Shown here: piece by piece, positions 39,401-41,646 of the stretch
Position numbering within the stretch: position 1 is the stretch's first letter
Layout of the letters: the number at the start of each line of letters is the position of its first letter
Source: Nocardia tenerifensis NBRC 101015
GTDB lineage: Bacteria > Actinomycetota > Actinomycetes > Mycobacteriales > Mycobacteriaceae
Direction of reading: 5' to 3'
Length of the DNA stretch: 53,852 bases
Assembly: GCF_000308715.1 (NCBI RefSeq)
Contig: NZ_BAGH01000059.1
Span: 1-53,852, forward strand
The notes under the pieces: model-generated
What the model saw: the letters and a program-made list of their open reading frames with translations, nothing else
Told to the model about the DNA's origin: nothing
The model's database searches: none
Program-made: the position numbers and the translations under genes

Positions 39401-40271
39401 CGGCACCCGCGCCGAGCATGCGCGGATCCAGCTCGAACGGACCGCCGTTGATGAGCTGGTTGGCGACGCCGCCGCCGACCATACCGCCGACGCCACCGGC
39501 CCCGCCCTGGACCACGCCGGTGAGCAACTGCTGCCACCGCTTGTCGAATTCCGAGCGGGTGATCTTGCCGCCGGCGAATTTGAAGAGGTCCGCGCCGATC
39601 TTGCCGAACAGCGAACCGAACGCGCCACCGAGCGCACCGCCGAGCGCGTATTGTCCGAGCGACTTGCCGTCGAATCCCTCGCGATGCCCGGCGGCCATCT
39701 GACCGAGCTGCAACAGAATATTGAGAATCACCTGCTGCCCCATGGCATTCAGGGCGGCGATCACCATGTGCATCATGGTGGTTTTGAGCCATTGGAAGAA
39801 GAGCTGATACCAGGTGATCAGCACCACTTCCTGCGCCGGCGCGGTGACCGGGGAGAGCCACGCGAGGGCGATCTCCCAAATCAGCTGCACCAGGCCGACG
39901 ATGATCATGATTTTGTTTTCCTGAATCGCGCAACCGACCTTGTCGCACGATTTGCCGAGTTGCGTCATCGATTTCGCGATCGCCTGCAGCGACGCGTTGT
40001 CCGACTCCTCGGTGAGATTCTTCAGCGTCTGCACCATCGACGCGTTCAATTCGTCCGCGGACGGATACGCCGCGAACACGTCCTTGATGGCGTCCTCGAT
40101 GCCGGTCACCAGCGCCGTCAACTCGCCCGCAGCGTCGGACCACACGTCGGCGAGGGCGAACATGCCGTTCTCGCTGCCGGAGGGCCACTCGCCACCGGCG
40201 ACGAAACTCAGCCAGTGCAGTTCCTCGGGCAGTTTGATATCGGATTGCGAAATCGCGTCGGGGACCGACAT
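15468..40271 (-). CDS. Giant 8267-aa T7SS-associated multi-domain toxin/effector candidate
   Basis: One uninterrupted 24.8-kb gene. Domain order: WXG100-like T7SS N-terminus (1-130) with hydrophobic and Gly-rich segments (130-300); Ser/Gly/Asn linker (305-805); uncharacterised region; SecA-like ATPase (about 1290-1860); coiled coil; one cysteine-less calpain-like module (to about 2400); OTU-type protease (2480-2640); ADP-ribosyltransferase-like domain (about 2690-2925); calpain-type protease (3165-3550); basic linker; repeat region (3790-6660); second OTU (6685-6845); calpain 2 (7075-7455); calpain 3 (7850-8225). The start is only three bases after the stop of the WXG100 partner, so translation is likely coupled and the pair probably exported together. 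YPSAD near residue 70 fits the YxxxD export signal. Roles of single domains follow from motifs; the whole-protein role is inference. Confidence 0.9.
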   Translation of the reverse strand: MSVPDAISQSDIKLPEELHWLSFVAGGEWPSGSENGMFALADVWSDAAGELTALVTGIEDAIKDVFAAYPSADELNASMVQTLKNLTEESDNASLQAIAKSMTQLGKSCDKVGCAIQENKIMIIVGLVQLIWEIALAWLSPVTAPAQEVVLITWYQLFFQWLKTTMMHMVIAALNAMGQQVILNILLQLGQMAAGHREGFDGKSLGQYALGGALGGAFGSLFGKIGADLFKFAGGKITRSEFDKRWQQLLTGVVQGGAGGVGGMVGGGVANQLINGGPFELDPRMLGAGAAGAFAGGARGWRNSGASVHVDTPETGNLTTTPPVHGPVAGPEGGPPVKAPTTEPVSGGKIGDGQGGGSSGSDGAAGSKPVSGDGRSVAGSESPSSAGGSGNRSAGHEGAGRSEGNDGGSVSSPKNDGASQVSGDPQGGVSNSGRSSTDGTGQDQRSLSDSGQSTGAGVGQNGAAPNAPGQNGIGSGAAGSSAGGPGAGAQNGAGSSAAGSNAPNGAGSSTAGSNASTGAGSSTAGSNTPGTNASAHQGTTPKTDAANSTTSKSDASGRSASAAGSSQAGGSSPSRSSALSGNDHAPSVQTRQFDAPAAQSSNRSPASDQQTHSVTQPSKTGGTESQPTRSKSVADQTNSGDRTPSVSDKTPSASKSEASGKNPLGDQTSAPDKTPSVKESARSTAEPNTQRSNAASSRDGGNAPSTAPRSTRTDGADSSTAPGGRRADGSPTAPGGSRAGGDDGSSTAPRSARAGSDDGSSITSQNTRRDSDASSTTSRDTVQGAGDKSTTGGTHEKSGDAPADKGAATPSGLRWRRVDPSLLGPVWPGGKSFLRQVLGFQQTIDLFKGSKSPYEGRELFRQPEGNDLPLRDGFGQKKPPSGGNDDGKDMPGHDKPLSRGMYRLTENERAEHRYVVSEDGHWTKDPSVPGRKSKTDDDSSSVSSTSKSETEESSKNAPAQGKPGTNVVGEDGLPTIGVPRRGPLLERWAESEAPVMRTVVGDHQGRWYISDLPHEAFHNAGVYVAFKAQFVEGRMTAIHDWAGSYHPAPARVKTALGESLYKGIDHFDQHGHKYTPDEQRSWAPAADPNPARPKSDNESDTKGKSDRDTESKRSDDSKSDRDSDTASKQSDDKADAASKRSDDEPETTRPPLTDGLAWSKVTGLGDDPRILTKQEYGAASVSEIPLVVLGDHTAAHYIWRSADAADPASQDGGWRRADGGEPLDRSVEDILSDPRLTEIRIPRDAMVESEPPVRTPHEGDESSVSRDNEPELPGRHENDDIVDPHAGNAPRDFEKEAKQILAEYRPEDWSGSSPEALREALAGSRFHASNDPAEVKEYRRAVTAMIEVIRRGTEKTVDGQVIPGKTLYHTQVMAAMAMRRGPINMDAGEGKTLVFLGDAILHAGAGESLQVFTTRDTLANEAHSLYQKVLEPYGFQIVRMNPDEGNAYPAPKDGEPTIYVGTLNDAGFGHLRDKVAPGRVAVLDEIDEALVHADTTWIISDGAAEPAPPGTAAGVQLAKEFLDTHIDSGDLTPEHFGRTANQVGGPARLTEEGVAAVTRLLHPDGDTPDPQRLEAELQRINSAATARWEFVENDHYVVDRANNKVFIIDQTTHKVMFDPKTSTESRWNGGLAQAVEAKHGLPIRADSETSRSITAGKLFSSDNYNSLTGASGTAEGVAGELSARYGMADVVKIPRLKDSMLQTLDAAVALDQGAKHQMMADHIKAFQESEARPQLVIANRNSEVAQLKALLDEANVPHTAIDAKWFLDNGVHAEARLQQIFAEAGAQGKVLVINRQGGRGVDIPVSDEIAANGGLHVMVSGKSHLRDIDIQAENRAARNGQQGSVRYYLAADDGLFAQSTEHAVTVIRYTEAVAAHEASQKQYEAAQSEYTRTETRFQAREVDRAALTAASENMTAARVAWEAALTRREAADDDLLELASTLQKGNAEHLTGMAAAGLTAALGVAQNTPSQAAASDTEIPPPLVTESMPDALRPDEKMSTGDGQQAFTDQAPIESTASSSMLPSAEAPIPFAAIGASSDEVPLGPAEPGTRIVHGYPSLVSGSRVLEPLDGGILTVDVDVRPGVDEDGSRLVAVRGANGAAQLRQAALSVAGYHWDPANRWFARAVPLSNGVLLFEHQPVVVDPSTVVPGQVLLHVGGQQYWIGENEAGRLGLVRPTGTTLSGDLTTSDGVTLRLDRRVVVVDPSTARPGQVLLHIGGRPYWVTAAESARLGLPHPQRRLAGPLFGPRGPVAEDLAALPDLPAVRELRAATAAPGRITNMVRFVVADGGRVKTVHGDMIGAPGNHVDATGNIVHQATGDELYAPYGRALLDAAGNIARDNGDKVVVSNANVVGLDVLLTVHGEPRWVRVNRSTSLPIGQLTNGPTWPLLLLEAHAAAQAYERSHSAPTRTAPAIPLYLQPDRRAQLLLTQPVSEDIATPGIHTNGRPSAGQTGAALFRGGADDTVAAGTLNPVVEEVPAPEGAQWKSMSGDGNCLFHALAELLRMDGESAHADVRAAVVEGLSARSVDEQPAFFADFMPGEPAALRQEEFQRQVANLLTDGEFRDPAAEFLLPFVVRELGLNVDIVRPAVEGVAGETTRMRYGRNLPVHTLLRAAGDGDGHYHVAVDGDGAVLGRRDPGHVDEDGVRRFDTNADGGAYAGRNLAGMRDLQGQRWLRVRQAVHAYEKETWLNGILRGLAGIDTIENEIDAYLQPLKESLRTAEVLKGEEHYELPTVDELEELRTQLTENGATPEIGERLELVREILDSSDPAGRLAEIQEREELYYSLLSYFGSADELTAQDVLKQVTLLDEATGRPLRLAEPIQVVRVVDDISYLTGSQGRPLGGGDPQDLVGTVQTERGYMSTSVAASPIVSAGNRHLLKLVVRPGANGLYIGEHSAAPGGDQQELLLPRGTRYRISEVAVAANGSTIPKGEVLPPHSSAPDAQVGTAPTTVAPRADRTDESAGEDGEPVAVVTSSLRAVSSDEATGEGVRPSGSETAAFVTAVRAPQDSEALPDDPAPTMPFTMAKVLGADTGLLVSDSTRFLVHFDPARPVPVVRRLDDGTVVVERPDGDEVEIPKPLAERAFREERQAGSDRVVLWPVGTGVFVPDRAGNAIELSDDLFPVRSAMAGLPTMLLHGTGAGWFFVETDRLDIEDRRAQGPLYGGVDQMPVPADVRQGAVGDCYLLSNLLGMAAANPGLIKDMIRTSVVEGKRMFDVRFFDPAQGRSVWVRVDDTFYVNPDGTMVYAAHEPGQPLWPAVIEKAWAVFHGGDRGYPGIDGGAAGGTGAMLRPPMMPGHAGRSQPTRAVDAAIFAHPFQVDRDTLADITGGKDFAGQGFARMVLDWESAFFAPRRGGTSELARSEFREFLAIQLPATVELVGAVLNSPVAQLSPDQLAELDLTELAARLGSAGTADAVLEALALWRDTERDSAAFLEFLSAHWEVLRTNLQGQLDAWESDADLPDGVLAHWLTQRIERLLAHGDTVILGTKSRAVGQLWPNHAYAVVGVRPDDTGTGLAAVLLQDPNHVGPPLSVPIHELNQFTWLGSAGAGTLSAFGPQPVVEQSATASAEPALAPSPVLGVRPTGRNRFGRSGQNQTEQAGTSTQPAGGQQPRSGRPRTRAVVGDFVNRLGQALRRRRRSISPTVTPPAGWWRRHSRRTRDFLRARFGRSTNARIDSPTFTETRLPAPANESQQAPSEVVANRPIGAQEVVPERSDAVPVTVADQPTVLPEVVAQQSLTAPEDVSNGPAVVADESVSPLDVISNQPAAASATSRLVLAGTGEPIPPPSDTDAGLTSVQLPSGVQFHRVGDARAEYRIVIGRDGRLYRAVDGALFDTTWGARMGSADPDIHGRAQWHQTPANRRALMALDTNGNMYAIAETQQTDVRITQASLLNGAPAAAAAEIEVRNGLLFVVADRGGEYPTVSGQTAQALQRLMHNPPSGARPIAVHRDFRLLSPDPDNQHQDLDALSVVSVEDETPAAPIPAEGPIPLVPRGAVSHLPVLDAPRVERIQLPDPGLVTLAGQPMTPIPGGLLNFTDEPASYRTVDGDQYLRVTGADGTGWVSRNALAEAGFEHDVTARRFLRYVSVEGPGGALRLVEHERFVRGATGVMGGRRGVWLERGRADRVRVFLDQLPLLGVPELRRLTSVPWADGTGPVPEDLAHLPNSPAVEQLRQLAAEDPDRIRAMFRVSDDGRVSEVLLMVDGVPRWVRVDRRTTLPGPAADTSWLGHPSWPAFVLEAYRATQNTADQDEDYLALNDVEFDYAGTALPRGLTGARLDYLVDRVQRWQSRIDQEGYADNVDEEGNHHPGPGAGQAPAAPAQWHMLLRATGTMRSDADGAVSFLLNEGEEEVWRSESWLDENNYHYVAALGGFQRRFEGSRPGEQPGRSIDEPQADTDDRSESEQESAPESRRVLRGTGETVPPLSDHQVALTRVRVRGGIYFTRLPETQRQLYRLVVGRDGLLYNAADGALFDTTWNAPMEAASPHASGQQHRISRHRRAVFVMDTRGNMYAIAEGDQSNLRITHATLLDGAPAVAAAEIEVRQGLLAIMADRGGEYPITSGMNEAALNYLLDEPLSMELYQDYRQLAPNPDRPWEDMDVQSAAPLEFERAISPLPAEGQVAGPIPMVPAGTVTYAAAIRLPRGEQIQLPDPGLTTDQGQPMVPLVGGLLNHISTPATRRTVDGVDYLWVTGASGAGWVADGDLRRAGFIAMADRPRLARTVTVAGPDGPVQLFQHERVERRETRTHEGVDIIALHRISSDTGVWVNAGEIGGLGLPRLTDLTGEIWPEADGPLAAHLAHLPSSPSVEHLRHLVSESPAWVRDMIRVDEQDGTPEVHLMVEGRPRWVRVRPSTTVPGPAADSTWDGQPIWPALVLEAYAVAREFDSAAREFLAVHDFDDDDPTSIVQRPQFPTANAYEELADRVGQWQSRVHPDDHPDSSAEPLPQSQYHVPLRLTGTPETDADGETRFTLIALDDGDEVQRSRTWLTDNHYVFVAARNAFHRVAGGPIALAPYVEPGGAPLLLATLPHEHVLTTEVVDEFDSARRLSAGESVQIRHDHNPLGTVRLDTADSSVWLSVNTFQSMGLPIRQTLDGPVWNEWGPTEDDLAGLPDSPAVRQLRALVREDPTIITSRMRLRLDGTVDVHLMVDGLARAVRVDRIAEQQWDFDRPIWPALFLRAFESVEAGQLVEDSGGPRLGYTGEPIPERNVEELDLDSVQPGAAHVALSDHQIEQRRVVVGSDRRLYRASDGEPFDTGTGRAIVVMDRNGNLYAQPRMDDPLQLVTHAALLGGGPATVAAEIEAQAGVVSLLADRGGEYSITSWLNDIGLERLMADTGLRFAPDVRLLAFDAVNSREVDRTTFRLGARVQLPVPDMNLTTAPRLRPYPGGYLMHEADPANRRWIDTVDVLWVTGADGGDWVRAEVLRQNGYRWQRAAGRLYRSMEIEGVRTDGEPGLVTVFDTDRVIIEVGPVGTNLLRLRHNGDELLVTEQDANRLGLARRIGLRDALWAESGPRAEDLHHLPDLPAVRQLLTMVRDAPDDLRDRLHENPDGSIDVNLGGGEHAQWVRVDRTTDLPWHPDSTQPIWPAVLLAAGAAYDADNAVRGSALDPDHLPGELPPPTSSPVQNIETLSMGSDDGYFPTGDFQAPFPQAETLLAEVQSVHSLEGEAQADAVNLSHATDSGETELFTAEALDALHDFVHDGGPAVRAADDAGLFTADALDALHDFVHDGGPAVHPVDDAGLFTADALHAGPIALVGNAEASGAPGMRAVHELAADAVDVDNGHTLPAGTRVQVLYGVELMGMIQLSSEETEIWVRRSDLSTLGLPNLIPFTGPTWPAGGPRRADLDGLGDSPPVRQLRDLAEHDPDTIIRTLRAGHDTWVDVHLLVDGVPRWVRVDRATDGPWDPARPVWPLMVLRAHEAVQAGTLREQAPVPLVPQIENTSAANDSLSAPTRDSLPGADDDGAPGSSNHVGRSLPSGPIPLASFVTKMNEQPVLPAPRRITLPETEVFSDRGNRIRPNQDGILRFDDVPWNRYTDRDGTRYRVAGVNRAGWVREDHLITAGFRRTENGQDFRRAHELPGTDGPVTVYDNEIVVVDRAERPEGYEGWMLLHLPGRSVWVGEAGAGRLGLDLMRPLRGPLWTESGPQVADLDGVVEIIADQLRRLVIDHPQFVRDMFRENADGTVDVRLLVDERARWVRVDRAFQLRSPWADERPIWPLLIARAADEAELHTELAAVERDRRPDPVLVDWTGETRAVDGVELFEIRLRGAPDSTRWLSADELEERWLTLPPAPRLPLHAQVGQDQLMEAGAPVYSRSLPRGPLALTPLEAADSAVIVLEPAGQRVALPAPQLTTLTGMRIRPFPDGSLIHLPVDLEEESDTPATQHPPIWMAGSNGQGPVDVEHLDREGFHVVAGSAVYRRTVTVLADHGEVTLYDGESLETERSSDNPGQVLLRRATGETALVSRAVADELGLRPPRRLGGPLWGSGGPLPIDLQILSQLPDTVNPQTVAQLNELVNHHRDLISASVRSVPADPDAVEVRLVVGGRPRWLRVNRHAGDWHGRLTDRHAVWPHMILAAQRRSSALHSHPAAGPMVWTGGRRTVSTSDAEEFSVLFPGQTSPVWVSANWLDANNIHLAEADPPPPVYESTDAPGHADANVGLRGAGSDDYGRPVREQIGGIRPPGVDSVWESQPGAGNCLWEALARAVDVDVADRNAHRDFRVGVVRQMLAHPDAYLGAFMPSEPSAVRREKFVRQLTELLEEGTWNSDAADRLLPSAAAALKLNLDVYDSDGRVEHLHYGPPTQQLNTFMLNRAGGSAHYWVAVHSRGGSVVDTANFQHVPSDLPSVVERSTRGGMDAPATPGDPVTTPEDEIDGTPDGFEYYPDLGEELVALFSSEPGGAAAEFDDALAPSPAAAADTLPSGPADAPPDHLDIVMPAASVTRPTRHVVVRDMNGVLVEIPVGTYLIDTGVSTLGDIYFRDVELPDGSSRDIPAEVMSEACTQDAHGNWRSKTPGLYCIDEAGAVVEWDGPKVAVRIDPLDSTKMELRLPSGRWLPVSSAAVLGISSATAAGDLYVAGRPRPEDVRQGALGDCYLLSNLIGLADSDPDLIVDMIRESPVGEGEENQRTFSVRFFDPSENRWVWVKVDDTFYMNSAGNMMYAAHDASRPLWPAVIEKAWAVFRGAGQGYNGIIGGDAGKAAGQLRPPRMPGFAGRVQQTRTVDEALGLVGMDQQTLTTMVGGSRGLAQLIERWDNRASGGTATAELLWSELRSAALNVGMRLLSADVEPSDLVPMDLAELVAVVQEEHLALAIKDVMPQWAGPDDVTDFSSFLGDQWRSLAAPLHRFLGEWRSSSELTVTTQAVWMAERIENLLLRGDTVNLGTGPNAGEPLLPTNTRLQAGHSYAVIRVDRGLDKNGRILDPTSVVVRDPHGGPEIAVPIRFLNQFDTMGSSGPGTLFIYGAQVETSATNTTTHPAARVETAPAAEPGSAGPRPAEAVEGVPGTAEPAVPGISEIADDGVASSSLLEGWQAFREHFSEPDADSVASQGNRVFFTGTEILVPERRSSADRLFTGTPMQPGVDYEPLTFADREKFRIVLGPDGLLYTVDGALFDTAWAAEAGSGSTRDFASRRGTENLRERLAVMVTDVYGNMYAVTNEQQRRSGRAWRFSHASLLGGAPAAAAAEIEVRAGELRRMVDCGADCDYMNESSHMQEQNLEVLEYLVNQPVGLQAYADFEYLHADDFEDLVFEEAADESTSALLSTNEPRAEKIPAAVVRTPEGAPVTFSAAGQSVTLTPGTSVSMRVDEDDPSQVSIRVPGSSSGWNRVDRALLEDAGIQVPTVMRVDGPLFGIGDVPRASDVQQGQAGTCYLLADLIGLADRHPDWVRQMIRTRADGDLEVRFIEQDGDGRVTSATGETEFTMPGRREVWIPVDRRFYAYDGEMAYGAHRDGQPLWPAVIEKAWAIYRGGEDGYAGIEGGHAGRTASSLWPAEPSAAVGRTLPIRAVDDGTFAHPMTMGPDVLAQLMGGSPEAAHELLDLHDDWLDYWKQWDDHATWSKAIDESARIDGLGLSTSDGDSMYAQWLNAHDPRAAAGFRAFLVEALGAERCAQLRRPLDLLHAEMTRWESRAPLDDSVMSQWVADRIARVVKRGDTVTMGTHRLLDGATRHPETGLTPGHSYLVSDVVIDADTGLVTGIRLVDPNDDQFRDGQVVSLRHLNQFMIFTSAGPGTRSAYGWDEIAPPRGRYEPLPEAAPVVDFFDPSAFGR
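15597..16724 (-). other. Giant protein: calpain-type domain 3
   Basis: Residues 7850-8225. Cys7870 in QAGTCYLLADL, His8178 in GHSYLVSDV and Asn8203 in VDPNDD form a complete triad, but the usual Asp before the Cys is Thr. The protein ends about 40 residues later. Confidence 0.75.
17907..19049 (-). other. Giant protein: calpain-type domain 2
   Basis: Residues 7075-7455. Cys7095 in QGALGDCYLL and His7404 in GHSYAVIRV are kept. The third catalytic position reads DPHGG with His7433 instead of Asn. PLWPAVIEKAWAVF is identical to calpain 1. Confidence 0.75.
19737..20219 (-). other. Giant protein: OTU-type domain 2
   Basis: Residues 6685-6845. GAGNCLWEAL has Cys6700 but Ala in place of the Asp of the usual DGNC signature. 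His6821 is in AHYWVAVHS. Overall order matches OTU domain 1, including FMPSEPSAVRREKF against FMPGEPAALRQEEF, so the two are paralogous. Reduced or altered activity is possible. Confidence 0.7.
20292..28904 (-). repeat. Giant protein: alternating repeat region of pseudo-calpain and GNMYA modules
   Basis: Residues about 3790-6660. At least seven copies carry the pattern LPxSPAVxQLRxL ... xGxPRWVRVDR ... PIWPALVLEAY (cores near 27650, 25730, 24800, 23570, 22590, 21680 and 20610; an eighth lies near 33170 outside this region). They follow the order of the calpain N-lobe but lack the QGxxGDCYLL cysteine. Three modules with GNMYAIAE or GNLYAQ, then LLxGAPAxAAAEIEV and ADRGGEY occur near 28390-28870, 26510-26950 and 24240-24560; a fourth is near 17080-17520. 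Confidence 0.75.
23030..23220 (-). repeat. 84-bp tandem repeat in the giant gene
   Basis: Copies start 84 bases apart (GAACAAGCCC near 23037 and 23121, GAACAACTCT near 23205). Each encodes LFTADALDALHDFVHDGG plus about ten more residues, that is 28 residues per unit, in two full copies and a partial third. High identity indicates a recent duplication. Confidence 0.85.
29622..30779 (-). other. Giant protein: calpain-type cysteine protease domain 1
   Basis: Residues 3165-3550. QGAVGDCYLLSNL has the calpain nucleophile Cys3184, NHAYAVVGV has His3501, and QDPNHVG has Asn3526. WVRVDDTFY and PLWPAVIEKAWAVF are further conserved calpain core segments. All catalytic residues are present, so activity is plausible. 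Confidence 0.8.
31497..32270 (-). other. Giant protein: ADP-ribosyltransferase-like domain
   Basis: Residues about 2668-2925: a helical lead-in, then an R-S-E class ART core. Arg2827 is in RVVDDISYL, the STS motif is at 2863-2865 in GYMSTSV, and Gln2904-x-Glu2906 is in DQQELLLPRGT. All three catalytic elements are in order and spacing. A Q-x-E rather than E-x-E is found in C3-type toxins that modify asparagine or glutamine. Confidence 0.72.
32352..32834 (-). other. Giant protein: OTU-type cysteine protease domain 1
   Basis: Residues 2480-2640. GDGNCLFHAL carries the OTU D-G-N-C signature with nucleophile Cys2494. The expected histidine is His2621 in GHYHVAV. OTU enzymes cleave ubiquitin linkages in eukaryotes and serve as effectors in several pathogens. 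Confidence 0.75.
34692..36404 (-). other. Giant protein: SecA-like DEAD/helicase motor domain
   Basis: Residues about 1290-1860. The motor motifs of SecA are all present: MDAGEGKT with Lys1391 (SecA Walker A MxTGEGKT), DEID at 1484-1487 (Walker B), GRGVDIP with Arg1799 (SecA GRGTDI), and AENRAARNGQQGSVRYYL near 1835 (SecA GRSGRQGDPGSS segment with the arginine fingers). The Asn-rich linker GASGTAEG is also as in SecA. It lacks SecA's C-terminal zinc region and is not next to any Sec gene, so it is a motor domain inside an effector rather than the housekeeping SecA. Confidence 0.85.
37857..39359 (-). repeat. Giant protein: Ser/Gly/Asn/Thr-rich linker with short tandem repeats
   Basis: Residues about 305-805 are low complexity. 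Around 38693-38810 a 36-bp unit encoding repeats of the type GAGSSTAGSNAS is present about three times, and around 38030-38130 there are repeats of STAPRSARAG type. This is probably a flexible spacer between the export domain and the enzymatic part. Confidence 0.8.
39372..40271 (-). other. Giant protein: WXG100-like N-terminal secretion domain
   Basis: Residues 1-300. LPEELHWLSFVAGGEWPSG is the hallmark opening of CpnT-like T7SS effectors; the 1071-aa effector in this window starts in the same way. A helical part to about residue 130 is followed by a hydrophobic stretch (about 125-200) that could insert in a membrane and a Gly-rich hydrophobic stretch (205-300). Confidence 0.8.
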
Positions 40272-40274
40272 CTG

Positions 40275-41459
40275 CTACCGATCACCCGTTCGCCAGCCGG
40301 AGCGCTGCCACGGATTGCCCACCTCGGACGTCTCCACCTGCTCGTCCACCTGCGGCGAGGGCCTTCGCCGCTCGCGCCGCTTCTCCTTGCCGTCGCCCGG
40401 CGCGCCGCCTTGGCCGCCCGGCGGCATTCCGCCCGGCGTGCCGGGCATCATCCCGCTGCCGGGCACGCCGGCGCGGGTCTGGCTGCCGGGCTGCCCGTTC
40501 TTGTTCGCCAGTTTCTCACCGTCGAAGGCCGAGACCGACCGCAGCGACGGGAGCGTGCCACCCGGCCCGCCGCCCTTGCCGCCGACGCCGGGAGCACCTG
40601 ACTTATCCAGCGGCGCACCGGTTATCGGGTCGATGGGTTTGTACGCGTTCGGCCCGAGCACGCCGGGCAGACCGGGGTTCAACGAGGCGTCGACGCCCCC
40701 GGGCAACGCACCTAGACCACGGGGCAGACCCTCGAAATCCCCTGGCAGAGAACCGGACTTCGACGCGAACGGCGACGCGGGACCGGACGCGCCCATGGCG
40801 GAGTAGTTCGCGACCGGCGGACCGCTGAAGGCACCGGGCCCACCTGTGCCGGGCCCGCCGGAACTCATGCCGCCGACACCGGGCCCCGGCCCGCCCGCGC
40901 CGGTCTCCCCACCGCTCGGATTCTTGATCTCCGGACCGCCGCCCGGCCCCTGGTACCCGCCCGGCGGCGGCACCGGCGGCCCCGTCGGCCCGTTGTTCCC
41001 ACTGTTCTCACCGGTTTTCCCGTGGTTCGGGTCGGAGCTCACCGGCCCCTTGTACGGCCCCTGATTGCCTTTGGCGTCCTCATCGATGTAGTTCTTCAAC
41101 ATCCACTCGGCGAACAGATCCTCCCCGCCCGCGAACGCCTTACCGGCCTCCTCGAGCGTGCGGCCGTAGTTCACCAGCAGCTGCGCGTACACCGGCACCG
41201 CGCCGGAGGCGTCGGGCCCGGTGCTGCCGTTGCCGACCACCGCGTCCTTCGCCGACAGGTAACCCTCTTTGCCCTCGGCAAATTGCTTGCCCAATTTGTC
41301 GTCGCCCCAGGGCTCGCCGAGGCGTTGCAGGTTGCCGCTCAGCTTGGTGAGGATCTCGAAGAGCCCGTTGGGCGCGCCGGGCAGCTCCGCCAGTTTCTTG
41401 CCCTTGTCGATCAGTGCGTCGGGGTCGACCCGAACCGTGTTGTTCGGCTGCGGTGCCAT
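40275..41459 (-). CDS. WXG100-family protein with Pro/Gly-rich tail, partner of the giant protein
   Basis: A 394-aa protein. Residues 1-125 form a WXG100-like helical hairpin with the turn EPWGDDKLG and the export-type signal YIDED (YxxxD) near residue 128. From residue 130 to about 330 it is rich in Gly, Pro and Ser; the end is basic and Gln-rich. The ATG at 41459 has AAGGGA six bases upstream. The stop lies three bases before the giant gene's start. In known systems such proteins pair with the WXG100-like domain of a larger substrate for export through EccC, so it is the likely co-secreted partner. Its tail is longer than in usual WXG100 proteins. Confidence 0.82.
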   Translation of the reverse strand: MAPQPNNTVRVDPDALIDKGKKLAELPGAPNGLFEILTKLSGNLQRLGEPWGDDKLGKQFAEGKEGYLSAKDAVVGNGSTGPDASGAVPVYAQLLVNYGRTLEEAGKAFAGGEDLFAEWMLKNYIDEDAKGNQGPYKGPVSSDPNHGKTGENSGNNGPTGPPVPPPGGYQGPGGGPEIKNPSGGETGAGGPGPGVGGMSSGGPGTGGPGAFSGPPVANYSAMGASGPASPFASKSGSLPGDFEGLPRGLGALPGGVDASLNPGLPGVLGPNAYKPIDPITGAPLDKSGAPGVGGKGGGPGGTLPSLRSVSAFDGEKLANKNGQPGSQTRAGVPGSGMMPGTPGGMPPGGQGGAPGDGKEKRRERRRPSPQVDEQVETSEVGNPWQRSGWRTGDR

Positions 41460-41499
41460 CCCGATCCCTTACTCGTTGTCCTGCTGCGGCATTCAGCAC

Positions 41500-41532
41500 C
41501 CGAGGGTTGCGGGTTGCGGTCGCGACCCTCGG
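41500..41532. promoter_or_regulatory. Hairpin upstream of the WXG100 gene
   Basis: CCGAGGGTTGC (41500-41510) can pair with GCGACCCTCGG (41522-41532), with one G-T wobble and an 11-base loop. It lies about 40 bases upstream of the WXG100 start in the 187-bp gap after the kinase gene. It could be a leader structure or an end signal for the regulator transcript; there is no T-run. Confidence 0.4.
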
Positions 41533-41646
41533 ACTGCGGAGGCGGCGGCGCGGGGAAAGAGGGCCCGCGCGCCACGCACCCATCGTGGCGAGTGGGGTCG
41601 CGCGGTCGCGTGCCGGAACGGGAGTGTTCACCGTCGGTTCAGCAGT

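Noticed and set aside
37887..40601. 904-residue plus-strand frame inside the giant gene
   Set aside because: Antisense to the export domain and linker of the giant protein; very Arg-rich and without motifs.
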